DNA of 42,011 nt from Myxococcota bacterium (GTDB lineage Bacteria > Myxococcota_A > Polyangia > HGW-17), in assembly GCA_018821305.1 (NCBI GenBank), contig JAHJMN010000018.1, positions 1 to 42,011 of the forward strand, given 5' to 3'. The translations under genes and the position numbers were made by a program. Shown one piece after another: positions 33,438 through 41,300 of this stretch; position 1 is the stretch's first letter; every line of letters begins with the position of its first letter. The notes below the pieces were generated by a model, which was not told where the DNA came from, searched no databases, and saw nothing but the letters and a program-made list of their open reading frames with translations.

Positions 33438-34370
33438 ATGTCTGAAATGGAAAACTTTGATGTTATTGTACTTGGCGCCGGAGCTGCGGGATTAACAGCG
33501 GGCATTTATCTGTCACGTTCCCGCATGAAAACCCTGATTCTGGACACCGGTGTAGTCGGAGGCCAGATAAACCTGACTCATAAAGTGGCAAACTATCCAG
33601 GAACCGGTGAGATATCCGGCAGGGATCTTGCTCTCAATATGAAAGATCAGGCCCGGGAATTCGGTTGCAAAATCATTTCCCAGGCTGACATCATCAAAAT
33701 GGATCTCAATTCGGATATTAAAACATTCGAAGTGGACGATGAGGGTATTTTTTCCTCAAAAGCGGTAATTATTGCGACAGGGGGAAAACCACGGGAACTT
33801 GGCCTTGAATCCGAGAAAAAATTCAAGGGCACAGGTATTTCCTGGTGTGCCACTTGCGACGGTGATTTCTTCACCGGAAAAGATATTGCTGTCATCGGTG
33901 GTGGAAACAGCGCTCTCGAAGAAGCTGTCGAACTCACAAAGTATGCAAACCATGTAACAATTATTCATGAATTCGACCATTTTCAGGCTTACCCCTGGGC
34001 CGTGGAAGAAGCCCGCAATAACAATAAAATCTCATTCCTCATGGAACAAACTGTAACGGGCTTTACCGGTGACGAAAAACTGTCCGGAGTAAGATCAACC
34101 CACAAAATAACCGGCGAAGAGACGGTAACTCCCGTTGAAGGAACATTCATCTTTATCGGTTACATTCCAAATACCGAAGCATTTCATGGTGCATCGTTCC
34201 TTAATGATCGCGGCGAAATAATCACGGATGAATCCATGTCAACGAACGTCCCGGGGCTTTTCGCCGCCGGAGACGTCAGACAGAAGCGTTACAGACAGAT
34301 TACAACAGCAGTTTCCGATGGAACAATTGCCGCTCTGAGTTCAATTAATTACATCCACTCAAAGCACTGA
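33438..34370 (+). CDS. trxB: Thioredoxin reductase-like flavoprotein
   Basis: 310 residues. FAD motif GAGAAG (13-18), redox CATC (C137, C140), pyridine-nucleotide-type motif GGGNSA (154-159) and the C-terminal FAD motif GLFAAGDVR. Standard NADPH-dependent enzymes have HRRxxxR after the second Rossmann strand; here it is HEFDHFQA (177-184), so the 2'-phosphate binding arginines are absent. NADH, ferredoxin or another donor is therefore likely, by comparison with known non-NADPH TrxR types. The likely partner is the thioredoxin at 32835, with a repeat element between. The 3' end overlaps the convergent ligase-like gene by 12 bp. Confidence 0.9.
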   Translation: MSEMENFDVIVLGAGAAGLTAGIYLSRSRMKTLILDTGVVGGQINLTHKVANYPGTGEISGRDLALNMKDQAREFGCKIISQADIIKMDLNSDIKTFEVDDEGIFSSKAVIIATGGKPRELGLESEKKFKGTGISWCATCDGDFFTGKDIAVIGGGNSALEEAVELTKYANHVTIIHEFDHFQAYPWAVEEARNNNKISFLMEQTVTGFTGDEKLSGVRSTHKITGEETVTPVEGTFIFIGYIPNTEAFHGASFLNDRGEIITDESMSTNVPGLFAAGDVRQKRYRQITTAVSDGTIAALSSINYIHSKH

Positions 34371-35747
34371 CCTCTCACTTTTTATAATCACCCCCGCAAG
34401 AATTCCAAAAGCAAACCATGTAACTGGAAGAAATAAAAACTCGGCATTGATGCCGTACACAACAATTCCCCCAAATAGACCAAGGGGAGCAGCGGAAAAA
34501 ATGTTGAAATTTTGAGTGTTTTTAATCTGCTTGAAGATACATATACCAACCACAGTTAAAAAGATTAGAAAAGCAGAAATACCCAGGAATCCCGCCCCTG
34601 CCGCCATATTCAGATATTCACAATGTGGTCTGCGATAAAAGTTCCCGTGTCCAAATGCTGCGGAACGTCGGAAAATCTGAGCCATCTCACGAGTGAGATT
34701 CTCAATGCCTGTTCCCTTAAGGGGGTTATTCTTGAATATTTCCCATGCACTTTGCTTTGCCAGAATGTATGTAGAAACTGATTTTCCCTTTCGGAGAAGC
34801 GGATAACAGAATTTACTTTCGTGAGATTTAAGGGAAACGACAATATGACCGGTATCAAAGGTACTGCAGAGAAGACCTTTTTCAGGAACTGCACCAACCT
34901 TTTTGCTCTCATGCATTTTCCAGATTACCGTAAAAAGCAACAATCCAGATATCAAAATTACTGCAACTTTACCCGCAACCCGGATGTTTTTATTAAAAAT
35001 AATAATTATTGCAGCTAAAACCGCAGGTAAAACAATTGCATAACTGAATGTCAATATGATCGAAACGCAGAATATGAGTCCAGTTCCCGACAAAAACCAA
35101 CTCAGTTTCCTTGAACGGTCCCACCCAATTTCCCTGAAAAGCAGGAAAAGTGCACCTAGTCCGATAAACGCTGTATATCCGGCTTCAGAAGCGGAAGAAC
35201 TGAAGCCCGTTAATCTTAAAATATGCCCGAAAAATGGAACAAATCCTTTAAAGATAAAAGGATTCATACCATTAGTAGCGGAGTCAGTATAAATATAATA
35301 TATATAGGCACCAATGGAGATGGCTTGTCCGAGGACGCATGATGCGATTAAAACCTTCAGCAGAAAAACCCGCTTTGTTTCTTGAGTGCAAACAATAGAC
35401 AGAACGGAAACGTATCCAGTGATTATAATAGTCCGGATTATTACACCTTTTTCCAGGAGAAGATGTCCGGAAAGAAGCGATGCCACGGCAATTGAAAATG
35501 CCAGAAATCCAAGGGACAGGAAAAATAAATTGTTTTTTACAATTTCACGATTTTTCCATAATATTAATGGACTTATCAGAGCAACAAAGGTAGGGATTAT
35601 TTCAGAATACCCGAGGCCACCGGGTAAATTCAGTCGTAAAGTACCGATTGCGACAAACGGAAGAAACGCAACTGATAACCCTAAAATTGCAAATAAAAAA
35701 TTATCTGAAAAAACATTGGGCTTTGCCTCAGAATGCATATATTTCAT
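34359..35747 (-). CDS. O-antigen ligase/polymerase-like membrane protein
   Basis: 462 residues, about twelve hydrophobic segments and a large loop at about 265-395 with NNPLKGTGIENL and RPHCEYLNMAAGAGFLG. The H-x-EYL-x3-G pattern is typical of the Wzy_C/WaaL family, which polymerises or ligates O-antigen or similar glycans at the periplasmic face. Isolated from other polysaccharide genes here, so substrate and exact role are open. Confidence 0.82.
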   Translation of the reverse strand: MKYMHSEAKPNVFSDNFLFAILGLSVAFLPFVAIGTLRLNLPGGLGYSEIIPTFVALISPLILWKNREIVKNNLFFLSLGFLAFSIAVASLLSGHLLLEKGVIIRTIIITGYVSVLSIVCTQETKRVFLLKVLIASCVLGQAISIGAYIYYIYTDSATNGMNPFIFKGFVPFFGHILRLTGFSSSASEAGYTAFIGLGALFLLFREIGWDRSRKLSWFLSGTGLIFCVSIILTFSYAIVLPAVLAAIIIIFNKNIRVAGKVAVILISGLLLFTVIWKMHESKKVGAVPEKGLLCSTFDTGHIVVSLKSHESKFCYPLLRKGKSVSTYILAKQSAWEIFKNNPLKGTGIENLTREMAQIFRRSAAFGHGNFYRRPHCEYLNMAAGAGFLGISAFLIFLTVVGICIFKQIKNTQNFNIFSAAPLGLFGGIVVYGINAEFLFLPVTWFAFGILAGVIIKSERSVL

Positions 35748-35775
35748 CCTGTAGTACTAAGCCAGTATTCATGGG

Positions 35776-36375
35776 TCAGTCTTCCTTTACTATGTCTATC
35801 CAGGGGAGTAGACGGGGGCGGGTCCACAAAATATAATAAGCAAGTTTTCCGTTTACTTTGTTTATATCAAATGCTTCCGGGTCGTATTTATAGCCAAGCC
35901 ACTCCATTTTTTCGCGATACTGTTGACTCCGGGGTTTTTTAAGTGCTTCACAAAATTCGTTATACCCCCATATCCCGCCCACATCTTCCGGAGGACAGGC
36001 ACGGCTTCCACTCAGCGCCATTATTGATTGTCCATGATATTCTTTAATATTCATATCGAGAACCTTCAATTCATGCCACCAGTCGTCGCCAAAGTCGTAG
36101 TTATATATAAAAACCGTACCTCGTCTTTTGACTAGTTCCGAAAGACGCACTTCACCCGCATGTAAGTGGTCCGAAGAATCATCTTCAAAGGGCTCTGAAT
36201 ACACCTGACCATTTTTAAACTCAAAAGCATACAAATGTCTGCCTTCCCAACCCATAATAATTTGAAGAACATCATGGAGGCGATCAAGGGTAATGAAATC
36301 GGGAACAACAAATGTTCTTGTAATTTCCGGTTGAATATCGAGTAATTTAATAGATAGCTCTATGTATTTCGTCAT
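35776..36375 (-). CDS. Plasmid pRiA4b ORF-3 family protein
   Basis: 199 residues from the ATG at 36375, preferred over one at 36420, which would overlap the neighbour, because AAAGG lies seven bases before it. Family features: ELSIKLLDIQPEITRTFVVP near the start, LHDVLQIIMGWEGRHLYAF, YNYDFGDDWWHEL and CPPEDVGGIWGYNEF. This family is also found as a passenger in IS1096-type elements; no element boundaries are seen here. Function is unknown. Confidence 0.88.
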   Translation of the reverse strand: MTKYIELSIKLLDIQPEITRTFVVPDFITLDRLHDVLQIIMGWEGRHLYAFEFKNGQVYSEPFEDDSSDHLHAGEVRLSELVKRRGTVFIYNYDFGDDWWHELKVLDMNIKEYHGQSIMALSGSRACPPEDVGGIWGYNEFCEALKKPRSQQYREKMEWLGYKYDPEAFDINKVNGKLAYYILWTRPRLLPWIDIVKED

Positions 36376-36385
36376 GAAAAACCTT

Positions 36386-37282
36386 TCAGAACCCCATGTT
36401 GAATGTGAGTGCGGCACCACCTTTTAAAGGAACTACCGCCATGGGTTTCGGGGATTCAGAGAGTATTGCAAAAATCAAGGTGACTATTGAAGCTCCAATA
36501 AGCAAATCCGTTGAAGCCGCATAAAACAGCGCTTTTTTAGAATCAGAATCAGTAGTTTGATTGTTTTTTACACTATCTTTATAATCGTTATTATATTTTA
36601 CAGCCCAAATACCTGTTGATATTCCCCCTGCAAGAAGAATTCCGGACACTGTGAATAAAACAGTGCGACGATTGAAAAAAGTGTCCGCGGCAGGGCTGGA
36701 GGTTTTTACCGGGGCAATTGCAACGGCGGGAACTTTCTTTGATTTCTTAAACATAACAACATTAAGCGTAAAAAGAATGCCGGGTTTTATTGTTATTACT
36801 TCATTAAACTCTTCATAACCAGTTGCTACAATTCGGATAGGAATTTTGATTCCCGGCCTCATCGATAGCGGCTCTGATAGTGGAAGATTTCCGGAAAAGA
36901 TGCCGTTAACGAAAACTTTCCCTTCGGGAGGCCCCCCGGTAATTCGAAGTTTTGTGTCTTTAATGAGTTTGTACAGGGTAATCAACTTGTTGTTTACAAA
37001 ATTCTTTTCCGTCGGAAAGGCTTTTCGGTGCTTTTTGTAATAATGAATTGCATTTTCAATGTCCCCAGTTTCTTCATAACAAACCGCAATATTGAAAAAC
37101 AATTCAGGACGCCCACTGAATTCAAAAGCTTTCAGAAACATCTGAAGAGCTTTGGGATAGTTTTTGTTCGTAAAGTGAAATTTCCCGATTTTATAATAAT
37201 TTTTTGCTGGAGATACTTTCTGCTGCCCATGGGCATTGGACTGAAAACAGAAAATAATTGATATAATTAGAAGTAATCTCAA
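36386..37282 (-). CDS. Exported TPR and PEGA-domain protein
   Basis: 298 residues. Signal peptide (MRLLLIISIIFCFQSNAHG). TPR-like helices at about 25-105 (YYKIGKFHFTNKNYPKALQMF, PELFFNIAVCYEETGDIENAIHYYKKH), a PEGA domain at about 112-175 (GKVFVNGIFSGNLPL), then two hydrophobic segments at about 208-228 and 255-275. A cell-envelope scaffold role is plausible; PEGA domains are common in surface proteins of myxobacteria and relatives. Confidence 0.8.
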   Translation of the reverse strand: MRLLLIISIIFCFQSNAHGQQKVSPAKNYYKIGKFHFTNKNYPKALQMFLKAFEFSGRPELFFNIAVCYEETGDIENAIHYYKKHRKAFPTEKNFVNNKLITLYKLIKDTKLRITGGPPEGKVFVNGIFSGNLPLSEPLSMRPGIKIPIRIVATGYEEFNEVITIKPGILFTLNVVMFKKSKKVPAVAIAPVKTSSPAADTFFNRRTVLFTVSGILLAGGISTGIWAVKYNNDYKDSVKNNQTTDSDSKKALFYAASTDLLIGASIVTLIFAILSESPKPMAVVPLKGGAALTFNMGF

Positions 37283-37385
37283 GTAACACCCAATAACAGC
37301 CCGTGAACTGTAAAAAATAAATTTCCCGTATGTTTACAGATTCTATTTTGAAATTCAAGCGTTTTTGTCACTGGAGTAAAGAAAA

Positions 37386-38093
37386 TCAACGTCGTCGACG
37401 GCCAAAGGGTCCTCGGAATTGATCCCTCATTTCAGTGTACTTTTTATAAGCATCACCATCGAGTATATCTTTAACCTGAGTATCGGTTTTAGCCCTGAGT
37501 TCATTCAGTTTCTTGAACATATCAGCTGGTTCTATTTTACCGTCCCGAAATTGCCGCCTCAGGTCTCGCGCCTCAGACATTTCATCCTTCAGAAAATTAT
37601 CAACTTTGTCAGTATTTTCTTTTGATATCCCAGCATCTTCCGCAAGTCTGTCCAAAGCATCCCGCCGCATATAATCGAAAAGTTTTTTGTTTCTTTCACG
37701 TCTTTCTTCCCGGGCTTTCTCCCTGGTCTTTTTAAGGATTTCCTGAAGGCGGTTTTGTCCTTCTTCCGTATTGAGTGCTTCATCCGTGAGAACTGCATCC
37801 ACATCCGTCCGCAAACGCTTAAGCTCGGTATTAATATCGCCAGCAGGGGAAGCAGGAGCATTTTTGTTATTATTATTTGCCCTGATTGAAGCAAGAGTCA
37901 CAATGTGGCGCTCCAATCCTGCAATTCTTTTCATAAGTCTGGCAATTTTTTCCGAGTAATCGTCCCCGGCATTTTCTTTTCTCTCTTTTAAAAGTTTCTC
38001 CATCCTGGAAATTTTGCGACTCTGAGACCATGAAAAAGTGACAGCAGAAAGGCCCAGAATAACCGAAATAATAGTAATAATCTTAAATTGCAT
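37386..38093 (-). CDS. Membrane-anchored coiled-coil protein, Spy/CpxP-like
   Basis: 235 residues. One N-terminal membrane segment or uncleaved signal (5-25), a coiled coil (about 28-65) and a charged helical region with EEGQNRLQEIL, LDRLAEDAGISKENTDKVDNFL, KLNELRAKTDTQVKDIL and a basic tail GPFGRRRR. The helical hairpin pattern resembles periplasmic Spy/CpxP or zinc-resistance chaperone-like proteins, but the LTxxQ motif itself is not clear. RBS AGGAGG. Identification is tentative. Confidence 0.62.
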   Translation of the reverse strand: MQFKIITIISVILGLSAVTFSWSQSRKISRMEKLLKERKENAGDDYSEKIARLMKRIAGLERHIVTLASIRANNNNKNAPASPAGDINTELKRLRTDVDAVLTDEALNTEEGQNRLQEILKKTREKAREERRERNKKLFDYMRRDALDRLAEDAGISKENTDKVDNFLKDEMSEARDLRRQFRDGKIEPADMFKKLNELRAKTDTQVKDILDGDAYKKYTEMRDQFRGPFGRRRR

Positions 38094-38263
38094 TGTTAAA
38101 CCTCCTGAAGTCTACAAGCGAATAGTAGATGAAAAAGTATAAGTTTTGAATAAAAACCGTAGAATTGGACCGTGGCGAATAAGGATTTCGTTTCAATTTT
38201 TATTTTCTTCTGGCAGGAAAACCCAATTCCCGGTAAAAATGTATATCCAGAAAGGTAATTTTC

Positions 38264-39169
38264 ATGATTAAAAAACTGATAATTTTCATGTCTCTGTCAA
38301 TGCTTGTGGCCTGTAACGGAAAACAAAAAACAACTCCCGATAAAGACGCTACTGACAATCCCCCACCCCTTGACCCGGTGTCAGATTCTTCCGGTGATTA
38401 TTCCCGACTTCTTGTCCAGGGCAAGTTTAAAGAAATAATTGATAAAACACAGAAGGAACTCGGAACATCAAAAGATCCTGCCAAACTTCATTACTACGCA
38501 GGGTTTGCATGGTTTCGCCTGAAAGACAATCAGAAAGCCAGAGATTCATTTGAGAAGGCCCTTGCGGCAGGGGGAAACTTTGCTGACCTCTATGTTAACT
38601 ATTCCGAAGTTCTCTTCTATCTGAAGGATTACGCCAAAGCTAAAGAAATCATTACAAAAGCCATGGGGTTGTTTCCCAAAGAACCAGGATTGTGGTACAA
38701 CATGGGTGGCATTTTGTTTGAAGAAAATAATCCTGAAGAGGCAATAAAGTACTACAATGAAGCTCTTTTGCGCAAGGATTCCTATGTCCCTGCCCTCATC
38801 AGTCTGGGAGGCTACTGGCTCAAAAAAGACCCATCCAAAGCGCTCCCGTATTTTGAAAAACTGCAAACAATCAAAGGCTTTGAGTTTGAGGCTCTCATGC
38901 GCAGCGCCTTTATCCATTTCAAATTAAGAAACTGGGATAAAGCCCTTGATGCCGTAACCAAAGCTGAAAAGATTAACAACACAGACACCCGTATTGCCAA
39001 GTTCCGCAAAAATATTGAAATCTTCAAAAAATCCGAACAAATCATGACTCTGGCAAAACAAAAAAAGTGCCCCGCCGCAAAAACCGAATTAAAAACCCTT
39101 AAAGAAAAATACCCCGATTTCACAAGCCTGAAATCAGTAGAATCCTTCACAAAACGTTTCTGCCCCTGA
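38264..39169 (+). CDS. TPR-repeat lipoprotein
   Basis: 301 residues. Signal with lipobox LVAC (C17), a Pro/Asp-rich linker (about 20-45), then several TPR units: DPAKLHYYAGFAWFRLKDNQKARDSFEKAL, ADLYVNYSEVLFYLKDYAKAKEIITKAM, PGLWYNMGGILFEENNPEEAIKYYNEAL and more to about 245. Two cysteines in the C-terminal domain (KKCPAAK, RFCP) may form a disulfide. Probably an assembly factor at the outer or inner membrane. Last gene before the repeat-bounded array. Confidence 0.85.
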   Translation: MIKKLIIFMSLSMLVACNGKQKTTPDKDATDNPPPLDPVSDSSGDYSRLLVQGKFKEIIDKTQKELGTSKDPAKLHYYAGFAWFRLKDNQKARDSFEKALAAGGNFADLYVNYSEVLFYLKDYAKAKEIITKAMGLFPKEPGLWYNMGGILFEENNPEEAIKYYNEALLRKDSYVPALISLGGYWLKKDPSKALPYFEKLQTIKGFEFEALMRSAFIHFKLRNWDKALDAVTKAEKINNTDTRIAKFRKNIEIFKKSEQIMTLAKQKKCPAAKTELKTLKEKYPDFTSLKSVESFTKRFCP

Positions 39170-39194
39170 ATCCCTGGAGCATTTTAACAATTTA

Positions 39195-39255
39195 GTTACT
39201 GTCCTGAGCAAAAATCGGCGAAAAAATTTGATTTTCGGTATTTCAGGACAGTAAC
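39195..39255. repeat. 61-bp inverted repeat, copy 1
   Basis: GTTACTGTCCTGA (39195-39207) pairs perfectly with TCAGGACAGTAAC (39243-39255), and inside it CGAAAA with TTTTCG. Identical to 40820-40880 and, with one inserted and one deleted base, to the window-end copy at 41957. Marks the left edge of unit 1 of the array. Confidence 0.85.
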
Positions 39256-39589
39256 TACATAATTGAACATACTCTCTTTTTGTTTTATACATTGGAAATA
39301 TAAAAAATCAACCCGCGTGGGGGATTTGGGGTGGCTGATTTACCATTCCTGTTCCTGCTACTGTTTACCTGTGTTGCTGATTTTTTTTAACAGGTAATCA
39401 GGGATACAGGTAAACAGGATCAGGATCAGGTCATAAACATTCAACATCAAAGCATAATTACAAATGAAAGGATGAAAACATTTACTTTTCCCGTTTCGAT
39501 CCTTTTATTCCGCAAGCGGTCTATAGGTCATTTCTCAAGACAAAAATCATTAAAACCCTACCCAGACCACAGAAATTCAATATAAAAAA
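39256..39589 (+). repeat. Inverted-repeat element, copy D, with flanking array repeats
   Basis: No gene here. 39195-39418 is nearly identical to 40820-41043 (three mismatches seen). The core hairpin (CCTGTTCCTGCTACTG...CAGGTAATCAGGGATACAGG, about 39347-39418) and tail (AAACATTCAACATC to AAGCGGTCT, 39437-39522) match the dispersed element of copies A-C. Then GGTCATTTCTCAAGACAAAA (39527-39546), shared with 41192-41211, leads to the boundary motif at 39579. Confidence 0.8.
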
Positions 39590-40027
39590 TCAACCCGGGT
39601 GGGTGATTTCTTCGCTTTCCAACAACTCATAGTAATTATCATCAATTTTATGCGGATTTAACATAACGAGTTCCACTTTATTATTACCAGGAACAGCGCA
39701 CCACATAGCGAATGGGTTAAAACTATCATCCGAAATAATGCATTTTGTTTGAAACCGATCAGCAAGTAAGGTCAAAATTTCGAATTCGGAAGAAAAATTT
39801 AGTTCAAGATTGCAAGAAATCTGGAGTAGTTCTAAAAAATCACCGTAAACTGGTGAATACAAACATACTATATCAGGATTCTGATTATCATCAAGTAAAA
39901 TTGACAAATCACTAATAATAGAAATGCGCTCTTTTGAAATCGAGAATAAATTGGAAAAGATTTGAATTAAAGTTTCTTCATCGACAAGACGTCCAATAAT
40001 TATGTCAAAACCAGTAAATTTTATCAT
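39590..40027 (-). CDS. Putative immunity-like protein 1
   Basis: 145 residues from the ATG at 40027 (an in-frame ATG at 40042 is possible). The start overlaps the stop of the fragment upstream by ATGA, and GGAG lies at the right distance. Small, acidic, soluble; no signal peptide. No family recognised. It ends in EEITHPG, the last residues and stop being encoded by the boundary repeat. Coupled position behind a toxin-like tail suggests an immunity protein, which is inference. Confidence 0.65.
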   Translation of the reverse strand: MIKFTGFDIIIGRLVDEETLIQIFSNLFSISKERISIISDLSILLDDNQNPDIVCLYSPVYGDFLELLQISCNLELNFSSEFEILTLLADRFQTKCIISDDSFNPFAMWCAVPGNNKVELVMLNPHKIDDNYYELLESEEITHPG

Positions 40028-40203
40028 TTTAATAATCTCCAAACACTTCGAGCTGTATTTATATTATCAATGGTTACGTACTTAATCTTGCAAAGAACGT
40101 CACCAAATTTAGGTTGATGTTTAGGATCACAACTACCCGGATGGTGAAGTCCATTGCTCCACTCTAATTCATTATAAGAAATCAACCCTGGTTGGAGATT
40201 TTC
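40024..40203 (-). pseudogene. Fragment resembling the tail of a displaced toxin
   Basis: An open frame of 59 codons without a convincing start ends in TGA overlapping the next ATG. Its sequence includes SYNELEWSNGLHHPGSCDP and KFGDVLCKIKYVTIDNINTA. The frame is closed upstream by TAG inside the neighbouring gene. The HH and Cys residues and the coupling to a small acidic gene fit the C-terminus of a polymorphic toxin, but no family is recognised. Confidence 0.45.
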
Positions 40204-40703
40204 CTAAATGTTGATTTAAGAGCAACTTCAATATCTTCAACAATCAAAGATTTTTTAATCTTAACAGTTTCTAAAAAGGATATGCTTTTAAAGCAGTTAA
40301 GTGATAAAATAGAATTTATCACCGGATCTATTTCATTTAAATTAACCAATGTGTTAGGTGCTTCTACCATTTTGTAGGGGCAACCGAAGCTATCAGAATC
40401 AAAAATAAAAACTCCTTTATTTACTAGTGAAAAAGGATTTTTTAAATATGATGAGTCCAACTTATATTCTATATAGGCATTATTTACTATTGGAAGCTTA
40501 CTTAGATATTCTAAAACAAGTTCAAAAATTTTAAAATTTTTAATATATGTAATGGGAGCATATCCCCCACCCGCAGTAACAAAAACAGCAATATTTCCAA
40601 GTTTATCGCACGCTGGCCATACATGCTCTGTCCCCTTCAAATCCTTTATTGAAGTCAAATTGTCATATTCAACTTCTTCTTTTCGCTTTATTTTTCTTTG
40701 CAT
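40182..40703 (-). CDS. Putative immunity-like protein 2
   Basis: 173 residues, soluble, no signal peptide, RBS AGGA. The segment HVWPACDKLGNIAVFVTAGGGYAP (around 28-51) looks like that of small cytoplasmic immunity-type proteins, but I cannot name a family. The stop codon and the last residues (ISNQG) lie in the boundary motif. Codons are AT-rich compared with the metabolic genes to the left. Role by context only. Confidence 0.65.
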   Translation of the reverse strand: MQRKIKRKEEVEYDNLTSIKDLKGTEHVWPACDKLGNIAVFVTAGGGYAPITYIKNFKIFELVLEYLSKLPIVNNAYIEYKLDSSYLKNPFSLVNKGVFIFDSDSFGCPYKMVEAPNTLVNLNEIDPVINSILSLNCFKSISFLETVKIKKSLIVEDIEVALKSTFRKISNQG

Positions 40704-40744
40704 ACAAAATTCCTGTTACCAATTTTTCTAAATAAATAGTTAAT

Positions 40745-40796
40745 GTCCTGTAATTCGCTTCGCGAAGGATTTTATTAAAAATCCTAACAGGCCACT
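40745..40796 (+). repeat. CCTGTAA-type hairpin repeat, copy in unit 1
   Basis: CCTGT (40747-40751) pairs with ACAGG (40787-40791); inside are the palindrome CTTCGCGAAG (40759-40768) and the hairpin AGGATTTT-AAAATCCT. Followed by AAATTCAACACCTTGCG and the 61-bp repeat. Near-identical to 41883-41935; partial copies at 5346 and 9145. Confidence 0.8.
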
Positions 40797-40819
40797 ACTA
40801 GTAAATTCAACACCTTGCG

Positions 40820-40880
40820 GTTACTGTCCTGAGCAAAAATCGGCGAAAAAATTTGATTTTCGGTATTTCAGGACAGTAAC
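40820..40880. repeat. 61-bp inverted repeat, copy 2
   Basis: Identical to 39195-39255. It begins unit 2 of the array, 1,625 bp after copy 1. Confidence 0.85.
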
Positions 40881-41300
40881 TACATAATTGAACATACTCT
40901 CTTTTTGTTTTATACATTGGAAATATAAAAAATCAACCCGCGTGTGGGATTTGGGGTGGCTGATCTACCATTCCTGTTCCTGCTACTGTTTACCTGTGTT
41001 GCTGATTTTTTTTAACAGGTAATCAGGGATACAGGAAAACAGGCACACAATTTCGCGCAGCGGAATGCAAGTAGACAGGAGCAGGTCATAAACATCCAAT
41101 ATCAAGTTAAAATTACAAAGGCTGGAAATATTCTCTTTTTAGATTTCGCTCCGTTTACTCATGAAGCGGTCCCCCGAATCAGAGGATTAGAGGTCATTTC
41201 TCAAGACAAAAATCCTGAAACCCCAAAACCTGACCACGGCGATTCAATATAAAAAACCAACCCGCCTGGGGATTTCAAACGAAGCCTTCCTTGCCCGTTT
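40881..41300 (+). repeat. Inverted-repeat element, copy E, with array repeats
   Basis: Same order as in unit 1: TACATAATTGAACATACTCT, boundary motif (40922), hairpin (40972-41043), tail, AAGCGGTC end (41164-41171), GGTCATTTCTCAAGAC and boundary motif (41246). A segment around 41044-41077 (CACACAATTTCGCGCAGCGG onward) is absent from copy D. No gene is supported here. Confidence 0.78.

Larger units (their letters stand above)
39297..41263. repeat. Boundary motif, five copies
   Basis: AATATAAAAAATCAACCC or close variants at 39297-39314, 39579-39596, 40172-40188, 40922-40939 and 41246-41263. At 39590 and 40182 the TCA within it supplies the stop codon of the small gene to its right; at 41246 it lies 40 bp beyond the stop. 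Three copies are preceded by a CCAC...ATTCA segment. Confidence 0.75.

Noticed and set aside
35776-36375. Insertion sequence suggested by the pRiA4b ORF-3 gene
   Set aside because: This family can ride in IS1096-type elements, but no terminal inverted repeats or transposase are seen on either side.
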